Part shown: in pieces, positions 1-9,150 of the stretch | Position numbering within the stretch: the first letter of the stretch is position 1 | How the letters are laid out: each line of letters starts with the position of its first letter | Origin: Agrobacterium tumefaciens | GTDB taxonomy: Bacteria > Pseudomonadota > Alphaproteobacteria > Rhizobiales > Rhizobiaceae | DNA length: 64,000 nucleotides | Assembly: GCA_025559845.1 (NCBI GenBank) | Contig: CP048470.1 | Coordinates: forward strand, 410,001-474,000 | Reading direction: 5' to 3' | Notes under the pieces: model-generated | What the model was told of the DNA's origin: nothing | The model's input: the letters and a program-made list of their open reading frames with translations, nothing else | Database searches by the model: none | Translations under genes and position numbers: made by a program

Positions 1-203
1 GGGTCATAGGGCAAAACACTTTCAGAGATCGGAAAATTTGCCTGACGGTCGAGGTACTCGAACCCGACACGAATTCCGCGAGCGGAAAGATTTTCGGCAG
101 TGTTCGACCAAAGCCAGAACAGAAGGCTGGCAACCCCCGCAAAAAGCAGGACCTGAAGCGCGATGTTTCTGACGCTACGGTTGTCCCATAGTGTTAACAG
201 CAT
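1..203 (-). CDS. Amino-acid ABC transporter permease, AapQ-like (partial, runs off left edge)
   Basis: Only the first 67 residues or so are present, read leftward from an ATG at 203. After MLLTLWDNRSVRNIALQ comes one hydrophobic membrane segment (about residues 13-33), then a periplasmic stretch containing NLSARGIRVGFEYLDRQANF. That arrangement is typical of the N-terminus of AapQ/BztB permeases of polar amino-acid importers, which form the inner-membrane channel. It lies 16 bp downstream of an AapJ-like binding-protein gene on the same strand, the usual aapJ-aapQ order, so the two should be co-transcribed. The rest of the permease, the second permease and the ATPase would lie left of the window. 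Confidence 0.8.
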   Translation of the reverse strand, partial: MLLTLWDNRSVRNIALQVLLFAGVASLLFWLWSNTAENLSARGIRVGFEYLDRQANFPISESVLPYD

Positions 204-219
204 ACCAGCCTCCCCTGCC

Positions 220-1245
220 TTACTGGAACGCCAGTGGGAACATCAGGCCGCCGTCAGAAAACAGCCGGTTTGCACCTCGCTCGAGCTTGAGAGGACTGTC
301 CTTACCGACGTTGCGGTCAAACATTTCGCCGTAGTTGCCGAGTTGGATCACGATATTTGCTGCAAATTTCTCGTCCAGGCCAAGGGCGGCCCCATTGCCC
401 GGCTCAATGCCAAGAAAGCGCTTCACTCTAGGATCCTCAGATTTTTCCATCTCGGAGACATTTCCTTGGCGAATGCCGAGTTGCTCTCCCGCGATGAGCG
501 CCTGGATCGACCAGTTGACGATATCCAGCCATTGGTCGTCGCCATGACGAACAGCAGGGGTTAGGGCATCCATAAATCGCGTCGCAGGAAAGATGACATA
601 ATCATCGGGATTTTTTGCGGAGGTTGCCCGGATAGAGGCTAGCGCGGCAGCATCGGTGATGAGGGCGTCGCAACGACCGGAAAAAAACGCCTGGCTGACA
701 GCAGAACTGTTTTCGAAGACAACCGCATTCAGCCCAAGATTGTGTTCCTTGGAAACATCGTTTGCGACGACTTCAGTTGTCGAGCCCGTCTGAACGCAGA
801 CGGACGCCCCAGACATATCTTCAACCTTTGTCACACCGAGAGCCTTGGGCATCATGAAGCCGGTAAACTCGTAGTAATTTGGTGTCGTGAAATTGAGGCC
901 GTTCGCATCACGCCGCAATGTCCATGTGAAAGTACGCGGCAGAATATCAATTTCTCCCGTTTGCAAAGCCGGGACACGTTGCTGACCACTAAGCGGGACG
1001 AACTCCACTTTGTCTTTGTCATTGAATATCGCAACGGCCACCGCTCGGCAGGTCTCAACGTCGAGGCCCCGCCAGTAACCCTTTTCGTCGGGGGCACCAA
1101 AGCCGACCGTACCCTGACTCGAGGCGCATTTAAGGAAGCCGCGCGCCTTGACTGCATCAAGCGTTGGTCCAGACAGCGCCGGAGATATTCCGGCGACAAG
1201 GAAAGTTGACAGCGCAATGCTCATTACCAGTGTGCTCGACCGCAT
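220..1245 (-). CDS. General L-amino-acid ABC transporter substrate-binding protein, AapJ-like
   Basis: Periplasmic binding protein of 341 residues, normal for AapJ/BztA. Residues 1-25 are a Sec signal peptide ending near ISPALSG. The mature protein starts with a segment resembling the AapJ VKAKGFVQCG region (here VKARGFLKCASSQGTVGFGA), and it carries the family features RGLDVETCRAVA and FSGRCDALITD, with the paired cysteines seen in AapJ. AapJ-type systems import a wide range of L-amino acids. An AGGGGAAC ribosome binding site precedes the ATG. It is followed by the AapQ-like permease and preceded on the same strand by a MetC-type lyase, so this copy may serve sulfur amino acids (inference from context only). 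Confidence 0.88.
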   Translation of the reverse strand: MRSSTLVMSIALSTFLVAGISPALSGPTLDAVKARGFLKCASSQGTVGFGAPDEKGYWRGLDVETCRAVAVAIFNDKDKVEFVPLSGQQRVPALQTGEIDILPRTFTWTLRRDANGLNFTTPNYYEFTGFMMPKALGVTKVEDMSGASVCVQTGSTTEVVANDVSKEHNLGLNAVVFENSSAVSQAFFSGRCDALITDAAALASIRATSAKNPDDYVIFPATRFMDALTPAVRHGDDQWLDIVNWSIQALIAGEQLGIRQGNVSEMEKSEDPRVKRFLGIEPGNGAALGLDEKFAANIVIQLGNYGEMFDRNVGKDSPLKLERGANRLFSDGGLMFPLAFQ

Positions 1246-1284
1246 TTTGTTCCCCTATTTATGAATGTTGCGAATTCGATTTGA

Positions 1285-2481
1285 TTAGTTTGCAAGCCCG
1301 ACTGTGCTGTTCTTGGTTCGATCAACGATGTCGGCGAAGAAGGCTTCGATGTCTGCCTGCAGATCCGCTGGATCTTCGAGACCAACGCTGATACGCAAAA
1401 CCAAGTCGTCTGTGAGCCACTCTGTGGCACTGCGGTTTTGGCGGACCGGCATGGGTGCGATTAGGCTTCTCGTTCCACCCCAGGATGCTCCGATGGCGAT
1501 CGTTTTGAGAACATCGAGTGCTGCAGCCATGTGTGGGACAGCCTCAGACTTCAACACGACGGAGAACACACCGCTTGCACCAAGGAAGTCGCGTTTCCAG
1601 ATATCGTGGCCCTGCGATCCAGGGATAGATGGGTAAAGGACCCGTTCGACGAGCGGATGACGCTCGATCCACACGATCAACTTCTCTGCACCATCTCGTG
1701 CGTGCTTGAGACGGACGCCCAGCGTCTCCATGCCCCGAAGTACCAACGACGCATCGTCGGGAGAAACGCCGATCCCAAACCGGCCGAGCGTCGTGCGAAC
1801 CGGAGCGATGAGGTCGTCTGTCCGAACAGTGACCGAACCCATGAGAAGATCGGAATGACCTGAGATATACTTGGTCAGAGCTTCGGTCACGATATCAGCA
1901 CCAAGCGTCAGGGGCTTGTAGTTCAGTGGCGTTGCCCAGGTGTTGTCACATCCGACGAGCGCACCATATTTGTGGGCAATCGACGCGATTGCCGGAAGAT
2001 CCTGGATTTCCATAGTTGTCGAACCCGGGGACTCGCACCACACCAGTTTCGTCCGGCCGTCGATCTTCTCGCTAAGATCGTCGATCGATATCGGATCGTA
2101 ATAGACCACCTCAACGCCAAATCGTGCGAGATCACGGTTGGCGAAATCACGCATTGGCGGATATGCCGTATCGGCGATAAGGATCTTGTCATGGGCCTGG
2201 AGAAATGGCAGCGCCGCTATCGCGTTGGCCGCTTGTCCGGACGGGACGAGAAAGGTCCGTGCACCCTGCTCGAGTGCGGTGAGCTTTGCCTCGAGCGCTC
2301 TTGTCGTCGGTGTACCGTAAAGACCGTATGTGTAACCGTCATGGCCCCTTTGCCCTCTCGTCGCATAGGCTTCTGCATTTTTGAAGACAATCGTTGATGC
2401 ACGATGCGTTGCGACGCCAAGCGCCTCAAAACCATCTGTCTTTACGTCCGGTGTCATTACACACTGGGTAAGGTCTTTCAT
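1285..2481 (-). CDS. metC: Cystathionine beta-lyase / Cys-Met metabolism PLP enzyme, MetC type
   Basis: A 398-residue fold-type I PLP enzyme of the Cys/Met metabolism family. The alphaproteobacterial MetC N-terminal signature YTYGLYGTPTTRALEAKL is present (about residues 50-67). The PLP lysine lies in TKYISGHSDLLMGSV (about residues 205-219), preceded by the cofactor aspartate in GCDNTWATPL. Such enzymes cleave cystathionine, or related thioethers and cysteine, to a thiol, pyruvate and ammonia in the cytoplasm. It is divergent from a LysR gene with a clear T-N11-A box between them, and lies 39 bp upstream of the AapJ-like gene, suggesting uptake and cleavage of sulfur amino acids. Exact substrate is uncertain, since the family also includes C-S lyases and gamma-lyases. 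Confidence 0.85.
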   Translation of the reverse strand: MKDLTQCVMTPDVKTDGFEALGVATHRASTIVFKNAEAYATRGQRGHDGYTYGLYGTPTTRALEAKLTALEQGARTFLVPSGQAANAIAALPFLQAHDKILIADTAYPPMRDFANRDLARFGVEVVYYDPISIDDLSEKIDGRTKLVWCESPGSTTMEIQDLPAIASIAHKYGALVGCDNTWATPLNYKPLTLGADIVTEALTKYISGHSDLLMGSVTVRTDDLIAPVRTTLGRFGIGVSPDDASLVLRGMETLGVRLKHARDGAEKLIVWIERHPLVERVLYPSIPGSQGHDIWKRDFLGASGVFSVVLKSEAVPHMAAALDVLKTIAIGASWGGTRSLIAPMPVRQNRSATEWLTDDLVLRISVGLEDPADLQADIEAFFADIVDRTKNSTVGLAN

Positions 2482-2559
2482 TCTGCTTGATCCCGAGCAA
2501 TTTCGATACCGGGATTAAAACATCGGCATATCAATTCCGTCCAATATCAATATCCTGTC

Positions 2560-2584
2560 ACCTTATTCGCTCTGGTTATAAGGT
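2560..2584. promoter_or_regulatory. LysR-type T-N11-A box between metC and the lysR gene
   Basis: Perfect 7-bp inverted repeat, ACCTTAT (2560-2566) and ATAAGGT (2578-2584), with an 11-bp spacer. This is the T-N11-A geometry bound by LysR regulators. The right half-site overlaps the AAGGT ribosome binding site of the lysR gene, whose ATG is at 2591. The protein could therefore repress its own synthesis while activating the divergent lyase. Seen in sequence; binding is inferred. Confidence 0.6.
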
Positions 2585-2590
2585 CCGCAC

Positions 2591-3478
2591 ATGAATATTC
2601 GTCAAGTTGAGGTGTTTTACTCCGTCATGACCAATACCACGGCGTCGCGCGCGGCAGAGGTTTTGCGTATTTCACAGCCGGCTGTGAGCAAGGCCATACA
2701 GGAACTGGAGCGAGATATCGGTTTCGCTTTGTTCAGACGTGAACGCGGGAGGATGTTTCCGACAGCCGAAGCGCATATATTCTTCAGGGAGGTCGAGAGC
2801 TCTTTCTCGGGCCTGACGAAACTTAAAAGCGCAGCTGCAAGGATCCGCGATTTTGGGTCCGGAGAAATCAGGGTAGCCAGCCTGTCGGCCCTGAGCACAA
2901 ACGTTTTGCCCCGCGCTTTGGGCGGCTTCAGGTTAAAACATCCCAATGTCGCAATAACATTCCAGGCCCAGCTATCGTCGACCGTGAAGGACCTTGTCGC
3001 TTCCGGGCAAGTCGATGTGGGATTGGCCGCAGACGAGATCGATACTGACGGCGTTACAGTTAAACCCTTTGCGCGTTACCGGGCAGCAATTGCCGTGCCG
3101 GAGGGGCACCGCTTTCAAGATTTGCCTGAACTGACGCCCGAACACCTCAATGGGGAAGATTTCATCGCCCTTTCACCAGAAGACACAACCCGTCGAGCCG
3201 CGGAGGCCATCTGTCTGGATAGATCGGTAAAACCGAAAGTGGTTCTGGAAACCCCGTACTCCACGACAATTTGTGCCATGGTCCAAGCCGGGCTCGGAGT
3301 TGGAATGGTCAACCCGATGACCGCGGAGCCGTATATTGGACGCGGTTTGAAGGTCATACCGTTCAAACCGTCTATCTATTTCCGCACACTTTTGGTCCTG
3401 CCGCCAAATAAATATCCCTCTCGCATCGTGTCAGACTTCGTCGGGGAACTCATGAAGTTTTCTGTGTTCCAAGACTGA
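2591..3478 (+). CDS. LysR-family transcriptional regulator
   Basis: 295 residues, the usual LysR length. The N-terminal winged helix-turn-helix reads MNIRQVEVFYSVMTNTTASR through SQPAVSKAIQELERDIGFAL (about residues 1-51), followed by the linker helix and a periplasmic-binding-protein-like effector domain (about 90-295). It lies divergently from the MetC-type lyase, with 109 bp and a perfect inverted-repeat operator between them, so that gene and possibly the Aap-like transporter are the likely targets. The effector is unknown; LysR proteins beside metC or cys genes often respond to O-acetylserine, homocysteine or related compounds, but nothing here shows which. Confidence 0.9.
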   Translation: MNIRQVEVFYSVMTNTTASRAAEVLRISQPAVSKAIQELERDIGFALFRRERGRMFPTAEAHIFFREVESSFSGLTKLKSAAARIRDFGSGEIRVASLSALSTNVLPRALGGFRLKHPNVAITFQAQLSSTVKDLVASGQVDVGLAADEIDTDGVTVKPFARYRAAIAVPEGHRFQDLPELTPEHLNGEDFIALSPEDTTRRAAEAICLDRSVKPKVVLETPYSTTICAMVQAGLGVGMVNPMTAEPYIGRGLKVIPFKPSIYFRTLLVLPPNKYPSRIVSDFVGELMKFSVFQD

Positions 3479-3703
3479 GTTGAAACGGTCCCAACACTTT
3501 CCATGTCCAGGTGAGTTAAACCGCCTGAGTGCGCACGGCCGTCACGAGGGTCAAGTGAAACCTCAAAAAGATCAGCTCGCGTGAAAGCGTGCCATAACGC
3601 CGTTGATGTCTAGCCTTACGCCGCTCGACCGAGCGATAGAACGAATCGTGATAAAGAGTGAAAACGCTTCGCCCTTAAACAAGACCTACGGCTAGACCTA
3701 AAA

Positions 3704-5575
3704 ATGCCAGCATCACAGCAGCAGCCCGCCATTCGAGCTCTCTTCAACGGTAGTCCGATAGAAAAACCCCTCGACGCTCTCAGGCGTATCTGGGGCTACC
3801 AGGATTTTCGCGGCAAGCAGGACGACGTCATCGCACATATCATGAGTGGCAATGACGCAATGGTTCTTTTCCCTACCGGCAAGGGCAAATCACTCTGTTT
3901 TCAGCTTCCCGCTGTATGCCTTCCCGGCGTGACGGTTGTCATCTCGCCTCTAATCGCATTGATGAAAGACCAGGTGGAAGAATTGAAGGCTCTGGGCGTT
4001 GAGGCAGATTGTCTCTGGTCGCAGCAATCAGAAGAAGAAGCGCGCGAAGTCAGATCCAAGCTTCGGGCCGGAAAACTGAAGCTCATCTATGTGACGCCTG
4101 AACGGGTGGTGCTCCCGGGATTCGCAGACCTGTTTGGCAATGTCGCAATATCACTAATTGCCATAGATGAATGCCACTGTGTCAGCAGTTGGGGACACAA
4201 TTTCCGAAAAGACTACCTCGGGCTTGGTAGGCTGAAGGAGCTATATCCCGGCGTGCCGCGCATCGCCCTGACGGCGACAGCCGATCCCCATACCCGAGAC
4301 GACATCATACGTCAGCTCGACCTCGATAACGCGACCATTTTCGTCGACAGCTTCGACCGCCCCAACATCCACTATCGCATCGCAGAGCGGGACAATGCCC
4401 GCACGCAGCTTCTGAGGTTCCTTCAGCGCCATGACGGGTCGAGTGGCATCGTTTATTGCCTGTCACGTCGCAAAGTCGAGGAAACGGCTTCATGGCTTAA
4501 TGATCATGGCATCAAGGCGCGAGCCTATCACGCAGGAATGGACCCGCAGGTCAAAGCGGACAATCAAGATGCCTTCCGAATGGAAGAAGACCTTTGCCTT
4601 GTTGCCACTGTTGCGTTCGGGATGGGTATCAACAAGCCCAACGTCCGTTATGTCGCTCATCTTGACCTGCCTTCATCTGTCGAAGGCTATTATCAAGAGA
4701 CAGGGCGCGCCGGCCGTGACGGGCTGCCATCGGAAGCCTTCATGATCTACGGTATGCACGACATCGTCCAGCGTCAGAGGATGATCGATGAAGGCGAAGC
4801 TACAGACGACATAAAACGTATCGAGAGGGCAAAGCTCAGCTCACTTCTCGGTATCTGTGAAACGGCAGGTTGCCGGAGAAAGGCCATCCTCTCCCATTTT
4901 GGGGAGGCGGCTCCTTCCGGCTGCGGAAATTGCGACACCTGCAATAGCCCGGTCGAGACCTGGGATGCCAGCGAAGCGTCCATCAAGGCACTCGCGGCTG
5001 TCTATCGGACCGGCGAACGGTTCGGTACAGGCCACGTCATCGACGTGCTGCTTGGCAAGGTCACTGAACGAACCACAAAATTCGGCCATGACGACCTGGC
5101 TGTCTTTGGGGTTGGCAAGGAACTGACCGTCCACGCTTGGCAGTCGGTATTCCGGCAACTTCTTGCTCTCGGCTATATTCGTGTAGCCCATGACGAGTTC
5201 GGAGCCTTGAAACTCGAACCATCGGCCCACGGCGTGTTCAAGAAAGAAGTCGCCGTTATCCTGCGCCGAGACACGATTGACGCCGTCCGAAAGCGTGAGC
5301 GCGGCAAACCGGCGGCCTCTGCAGCAAGGACAGGAATGAGTGAAAACGACGAATCGCTCTTCCAGGCATTGAGGGCCGAACGGATGGCGATCTCAAAATC
5401 ACTCGGTGTTGCGCCTTATGTGGTCTTTCCAGACACAACTCTGATCGCTTTTGCGACCACTCGCCCAAGATCCGAGCGAGAAATGCTCGCAATTTCAGGG
5501 GTGGGAGCCACGAAATACGAAAGATATGGCGAGCAATTCATGGCGGTTATTGACGAGCACGAAGCAGATCGATAA
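3704..5575 (+). CDS. recQ: ATP-dependent DNA helicase RecQ
   Basis: 623-residue superfamily 2 3'-5' DNA helicase for recombination and fork repair. Walker A is PTGKGKS (residues 57-63), motif II is DECH (155-158) followed by the RecQ-type [12 protein letters not shown], and motif VI is [10 protein letters not shown]. The zinc-binding cysteines appear in [11 protein letters not shown] and SGCGNCDTC, followed by a winged-helix (RQC) region. A C-terminal HRDC domain starts near residue 546 ([20 protein letters not shown]). Length fits a full RecQ. No strong Shine-Dalgarno precedes the ATG at 3704, but the N-terminus aligns sensibly from there. It is followed 112 bp later by rpsU with its own promoter-like sequence. 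Confidence 0.95.
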   Translation: MPASQQQPAIRALFNGSPIEKPLDALRRIWGYQDFRGKQDDVIAHIMSGNDAMVLFPTGKGKSLCFQLPAVCLPGVTVVISPLIALMKDQVEELKALGVEADCLWSQQSEEEAREVRSKLRAGKLKLIYVTPERVVLPGFADLFGNVAISLIAIDECHCVSSWGHNFRKDYLGLGRLKELYPGVPRIALTATADPHTRDDIIRQLDLDNATIFVDSFDRPNIHYRIAERDNARTQLLRFLQRHDGSSGIVYCLSRRKVEETASWLNDHGIKARAYHAGMDPQVKADNQDAFRMEEDLCLVATVAFGMGINKPNVRYVAHLDLPSSVEGYYQETGRAGRDGLPSEAFMIYGMHDIVQRQRMIDEGEATDDIKRIERAKLSSLLGICETAGCRRKAILSHFGEAAPSGCGNCDTCNSPVETWDASEASIKALAAVYRTGERFGTGHVIDVLLGKVTERTTKFGHDDLAVFGVGKELTVHAWQSVFRQLLALGYIRVAHDEFGALKLEPSAHGVFKKEVAVILRRDTIDAVRKRERGKPAASAARTGMSENDESLFQALRAERMAISKSLGVAPYVVFPDTTLIAFATTRPRSEREMLAISGVGATKYERYGEQFMAVIDEHEADR

Positions 5576-5624
5576 AGAGAGGCACAATTCATCCGAAAAG
5601 AGTCCATTTGGCGCGCAGGCGCTC

Positions 5625-5652
5625 TTGGATTTTGCGTCAAAATGAGTATGGT
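5625..5652 (+). promoter_or_regulatory. Possible sigma-70 promoter of rpsU
   Basis: TTGGAT (5625-5630) and TATGGT (5647-5652) separated by 16 bp, 36 bp upstream of the rpsU start codon. The match is partial, so this is tentative; it fits the expectation that rpsU is expressed separately from recQ. Confidence 0.35.
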
Positions 5653-5687
5653 GGCGCACCATTTAGATTCGACCTCAAGAGGGGCAT

Positions 5688-5918
5688 ATGCAGGTTTTAG
5701 TTCGCGATAACAATGTTGACCAGGCGCTGCGCGTTCTCAAGAAGAAGCTTCAGCGTGAAGGCATTTTCCGCGAGATGCGTCTTCGTGAAGCTTTTGAAAA
5801 GCCTTCCATCAAGAAGGCTCGCGAAAAGGCAGAGGCTGTCAGCCGTCAGAGAAAATTGGCACGCAAGCAGTTGCAGCGTGAAGGTCTTCTTCCTTCGAAG
5901 CCTAAGAAGACTCGTTAA
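5688..5918 (+). CDS. rpsU: 30S ribosomal protein S21
   Basis: 76-residue, very basic protein beginning [20 protein letters not shown] and ending in a lysine/arginine-rich tail, which is the alphaproteobacterial S21. It binds the head/platform of the small ribosomal subunit near the anti-Shine-Dalgarno region and helps initiation. Start ATG at 5688 has an AAGAGGGG ribosome binding site just upstream. It is followed by a strong terminator at 5954-5989. A second reading frame overlapping it (5713-5943) is a shadow. Confidence 0.97.
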   Translation: MQVLVRDNNVDQALRVLKKKLQREGIFREMRLREAFEKPSIKKAREKAEAVSRQRKLARKQLQREGLLPSKPKKTR

Positions 5919-5953
5919 TATCGGCGCTCCTAAGGGAGCGTAAGCAAAATAAT

Positions 5954-5989
5954 AACGGCGCTGGAATGTTCATTCCGGCGCCGTTTTTC
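5954..5989 (+). terminator. Rho-independent terminator after rpsU
   Basis: Stem ACGGCGC...GCGCCGT continuing into GGAATG/CATTCC with a 2-nt loop, then TTTTTT. It lies 35 bp after the rpsU stop codon and just before the convergent amidohydrolase gene. Confidence 0.85.
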
Positions 5990-6010
5990 TGCTGGCTTAG
6001 TTCCCGCTTC

Positions 6011-7453
6011 TTATTGATGTGCACCCGGCATGACATCGTCGGGAATCGGGCAAACATAGGCTTTGCCGCCGGTCTTTTCGCGCCACTCCATCTTAGCGTT
6101 CTCAAGCAGTTTTGGTGATGTCATCAAGGACAATCCGGTTGCCGCCAAGGTTTTGGCTGCATGGGCCATCGCCTTGTGGGCTGCAGCACTCTTGCCCTGC
6201 GCAACCACTTGCCAGGTGTGCGGATTGGTCCCTATCGCCCATGCCGGCGTCCAGCACTGAGCAGTCGGCGTTACCCAGCTCACATCGCCAACATCCGTCG
6301 AACCGGCACGGAAATGGGAATGGCCTTCAAATTCGCGCAATCCCCTATGTAGGGGTGCCGACCCATCCACCTTGTCGTTCAAGAACACGTCGCCGCTGAT
6401 CTGATAGAGCTTCACGCTACTCGTGATCGCTTCTTCCGAAAACGTCGACTGGATCGACTTCGCAAACGCGATGTCTGCTTCATCGAATGCAATCGGTCCC
6501 AAGGCGACCATGTTGGCATGCATCGCGCTCTCGAGTGTTATGTTGGGAAGAAGATTTGTTGAGGCCGTGTCGAAGACGATTTCAACGTCCGTTTCCGTCA
6601 TCATAGCCGCACCGCGCGCGACCTTGTCGACCCGTTGCGCGAGAGCCAGCGCCTGCGACATCTCGGGCGCCCGAACGAGGTAAAGCACCTCAGCCTTGGC
6701 CTGAACGACGTTGGCCGCCTTGCCGCCCGTGTCGGTGATCGCATAATGCACCCGGCAATCCTGCGGCATGTGCTCGCGTAGGAAATTGACGCCGACATTC
6801 ATCAACTCCACGGCATCCAGGGCCGAGCGCCCGAGATGTGCAGCATTCGATGCGTGGGCGGCGACACCCTTGAAGCGGTAGAAGTACTCAAGAACCGCGA
6901 GGTTGTTGGTGGAGCGGACACCATTGAAGGGCGCCGGATGCCACGTAAGCGCCGCATCGACATCATCGAATAGCCCTGCCCTGACCATGAAGGTTTTACC
7001 GGAGCCGCCCTCTTCACCTGGGCAGCCGTAATACCGGATAGTGCCGGGCAAACCATTCTCCTTCAGGTGCCTTGCGAGCGCAATCGCCGCCATTAGCGAT
7101 CCGACGCCAAGGAGATTGTGGCCGCACCCATGCCCGGTATCGCCAGAGCGTTCGGACAACGGTTCAGCAACATTCGCCGTCTGGTTCATCCCTGCCAGCG
7201 CATCGAACTCGCCAAGAAGCGCAATCACCGGCTTTCCAGAACCAAACTCGCCGATGAATGCCGTATCCATACCGGCAACACCTCGACGGACGGCAAAACC
7301 GTTTTTCTCGAGCGTGTTTGACAGAATGGCGGAGGATCGTGTCTCTTCGAATTTCAGTTCCGCGTAATCCCAGATGCTGTCGCTGATAAGCGCAAAATCC
7401 GGCTTCATTTTTTCGATCGCCGCCGCAATCGACATAACGGCATTTTGGTCCAT
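6011..7453 (-). CDS. M20-family amidohydrolase, AbgB-like (aminobenzoyl-glutamate hydrolase type)
   Basis: 480-residue cytoplasmic zinc-dependent amidohydrolase that closely resembles E. coli AbgB along its length. Shared segments include SGDTGHGCGHNLLG (metal-binding His/Cys region), YYGCPGEEGGSGKTFMVR (catalytic Glu pair), DAALTWHPAPF, HLGRSALDAVELM and the C-terminal STDVGDVSW and GTNPHTWQ. AbgB is part of the p-aminobenzoyl-glutamate hydrolase; other relatives cleave dipeptides or N-acyl amino acids. The start is set at the ATG at 7453, because GAGGA lies 7 nt upstream; an in-frame ATG at 7468 is less well placed. It follows a peptide-type ABC operon but sits beyond a terminator, so it may be read through at low level or have its own promoter. 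Confidence 0.85.
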   Translation of the reverse strand: MDQNAVMSIAAAIEKMKPDFALISDSIWDYAELKFEETRSSAILSNTLEKNGFAVRRGVAGMDTAFIGEFGSGKPVIALLGEFDALAGMNQTANVAEPLSERSGDTGHGCGHNLLGVGSLMAAIALARHLKENGLPGTIRYYGCPGEEGGSGKTFMVRAGLFDDVDAALTWHPAPFNGVRSTNNLAVLEYFYRFKGVAAHASNAAHLGRSALDAVELMNVGVNFLREHMPQDCRVHYAITDTGGKAANVVQAKAEVLYLVRAPEMSQALALAQRVDKVARGAAMMTETDVEIVFDTASTNLLPNITLESAMHANMVALGPIAFDEADIAFAKSIQSTFSEEAITSSVKLYQISGDVFLNDKVDGSAPLHRGLREFEGHSHFRAGSTDVGDVSWVTPTAQCWTPAWAIGTNPHTWQVVAQGKSAAAHKAMAHAAKTLAATGLSLMTSPKLLENAKMEWREKTGGKAYVCPIPDDVMPGAHQ

Positions 7454-7490
7454 GGCTTGTCCTCGCATTCACTTGCCCGAAATCGGGCGC

Positions 7491-7519
7491 AAAAAATCCC
7501 CCGGCGGCAAGACCGCCGG
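7491..7519 (-). terminator. Rho-independent terminator downstream of the peptide-binding protein gene
   Basis: On the minus strand CCGGCGG and CCGCCGG form a 7-bp GC stem around a 5-nt loop, followed by GGGA and a run of six T. It separates the binding-protein gene (ending 7576) from the M20 amidohydrolase (starting 7453). Confidence 0.75.
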
Positions 7520-7542
7520 ACTCGTGGTCGTAAAAGATGAAA

Positions 7543-7568
7543 GTCCGCGTCAGATGTCTGACGCGGAC
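7543..7568 (-). terminator. Stem-loop just after the peptide-binding protein gene
   Basis: Perfect 12-bp inverted repeat GTCCGCGTCAGA/TCTGACGCGGAC (7543-7554 and 7557-7568), 8 bp after the stop codon, followed on the minus strand by TTTCATCTTTT. Either a terminator or a 3'-end-protecting structure acting with the second hairpin at 7491-7519. Confidence 0.65.
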
Positions 7569-7575
7569 AGAAGAG

Positions 7576-9120
7576 TTAGTTCTCGACCGATACTTCCCAG
7601 AGGCGGGCGTTGGATTGCCACACGGGCTGGCCCTTCAACTTCTTGGTCGCGCCCCACACATCGACCATGTCGTAAAGGAAGATGCCGGGCATTTCCTTCA
7701 GCATCAGTTCGTGGAACTCGTCGAAAATCTTGCCACGCTTGGCCGGATCGGCCTCCAGATAGGCGGCATTCATCAGTTCGACCGCTTTTGGATCATCCCA
7801 CATCAAGGACGCGTTCTTGTCCTTGTTGCCGACGTAGAAGGAATACATGAGCGCAGGATCAAGGCGCGGAGCGACAGACTGCGAGATCACCTGATAGTTG
7901 CCCGAACGGCGGCGATCGACCTGTGTTGCGTAATCGAGAACTTCAATCTGAACGTTGAGCCCGACCTGTTGCATCATGGCCTGCGCCATGACGGCAGCCG
8001 GGAAGCTTGGAACGTTGCCGCGCTTGTTGGCGATGATGGAGATCGGCTCGCCCTTGTAACCGGCAGCTTCAAGTTCCTTTTTGGCGGCTTCAGGATCGTA
8101 AGGCAGCCGCTTCTTCTGGGTATCGTCAAAGTAGACGGAATCCTGCGACACCATCGAGCCGTTGGCTTCACCTGTTCCGTTTGAAGCCGCCGCCGCCAGT
8201 TCATCAAGATCGAGTGCCATGGCCATCGCGCGACGCACGCCCGGGTTGCTCAGGACCTTGTCGCGGGTCTGGATATAAAAGAGGTTCTTGCCGTTGTTGC
8301 GCGATACGATGAGCTGGGTCTTGTCGTTCGACTGAAACTCCGGGATCAAGTCAGGTGAAATTTCGGCCGTGTCGAGAACACCCGATTCCAGACCGGCCTT
8401 GACCGTCGATGCATCCGGAATGACCATGAACTTGATGCCATCCGCCAGCGGACGCTTGGAACCGACCATGCCGTCGGGTTTTCCATCGTTTTCAGGCGAC
8501 ACATACTCGGCGAATTTCGCCAGGCGAATATATTCGCCCTTCTTCCATTCGTCCCACTGGAACGGTCCGGTCCCGATGGGTTTGATGAAGCTGCCGTCTG
8601 CACTGACCGATTCAGGCGAAATGATGCCGGTATAACCGCACTCAGGGCGCGACATCAGACCAAGGAAAACCGCGGAGGGTTTTTCCAGGGTGATTTCGAC
8701 GGTTCCCGCGTCAACCGCCTTGACGCCAGTCACATGGGCTGCGCCTCCCTCGGCAAAATCGTTACGGCAAGTCCACTTTGTCTCAGGCTTCAGGTAGCGC
8801 GTCCAGTTCCAGACGACGTCATCCGCAGTCAGGGCCTTCCCGTTGTGGAATTTTACGTCGGTCCTGAGCTTGAAGGTGTAGTTCAGGCCATCAGCCGACG
8901 TTTCAAAGCTCTTGGCGAGAAGCGGCTTGACCTCTCCACTGTTGGTATAGCCCACCAGGCCCTCGACAATATGGAGGATGACGCCATCGGTGTTGCCGTC
9001 GCGATTAACGCCGGGATTGTTGCTACGCAGGTCAGAACTCTGCGCAATTGTGATGTCGCGCGCCGCAGCAATATTGGTGGTCACAAGCAGGGCGACCCCT
9101 GCCAAAAGAAGCTTTTTCAA
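7576..9120 (-). CDS. Peptide/nickel-type ABC transporter substrate-binding protein (SBP_bac_5)
   Basis: 514-residue extracytoplasmic solute receptor. Residues 1-20 form a signal peptide (KKLLLAGVALLVTTNIAAA). The family pattern follows: VEGLVGYTNSGEVKPLLAKSFE, GLNYTFKLR, VKFHNGKALTADDVVWNWTR, and a C-terminal lobe. The start codon is TTG at 9120, preceded by GAGGG at good spacing. It is the last gene of a run permease-permease-double ATPase-hydrolase-binding protein, and two stem-loops follow it. Substrate cannot be read from sequence; the accompanying hydrolase and M20 amidohydrolase suggest an oligopeptide or N-acylated amino acid. Confidence 0.88.
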   Translation of the reverse strand: MKKLLLAGVALLVTTNIAAARDITIAQSSDLRSNNPGVNRDGNTDGVILHIVEGLVGYTNSGEVKPLLAKSFETSADGLNYTFKLRTDVKFHNGKALTADDVVWNWTRYLKPETKWTCRNDFAEGGAAHVTGVKAVDAGTVEITLEKPSAVFLGLMSRPECGYTGIISPESVSADGSFIKPIGTGPFQWDEWKKGEYIRLAKFAEYVSPENDGKPDGMVGSKRPLADGIKFMVIPDASTVKAGLESGVLDTAEISPDLIPEFQSNDKTQLIVSRNNGKNLFYIQTRDKVLSNPGVRRAMAMALDLDELAAAASNGTGEANGSMVSQDSVYFDDTQKKRLPYDPEAAKKELEAAGYKGEPISIIANKRGNVPSFPAAVMAQAMMQQVGLNVQIEVLDYATQVDRRRSGNYQVISQSVAPRLDPALMYSFYVGNKDKNASLMWDDPKAVELMNAAYLEADPAKRGKIFDEFHELMLKEMPGIFLYDMVDVWGATKKLKGQPVWQSNARLWEVSVEN

Positions 9121-9150
9121 TGTTCTACCCTCTTTTTCTGTTGTTGGTTT

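Noticed and set aside
2482..2590. SAM riboswitch before the MetC-type gene
   Set aside because: I looked for SAM-II or SAM/SAH motifs and saw none; the gap is short and filled by a LysR-type operator.
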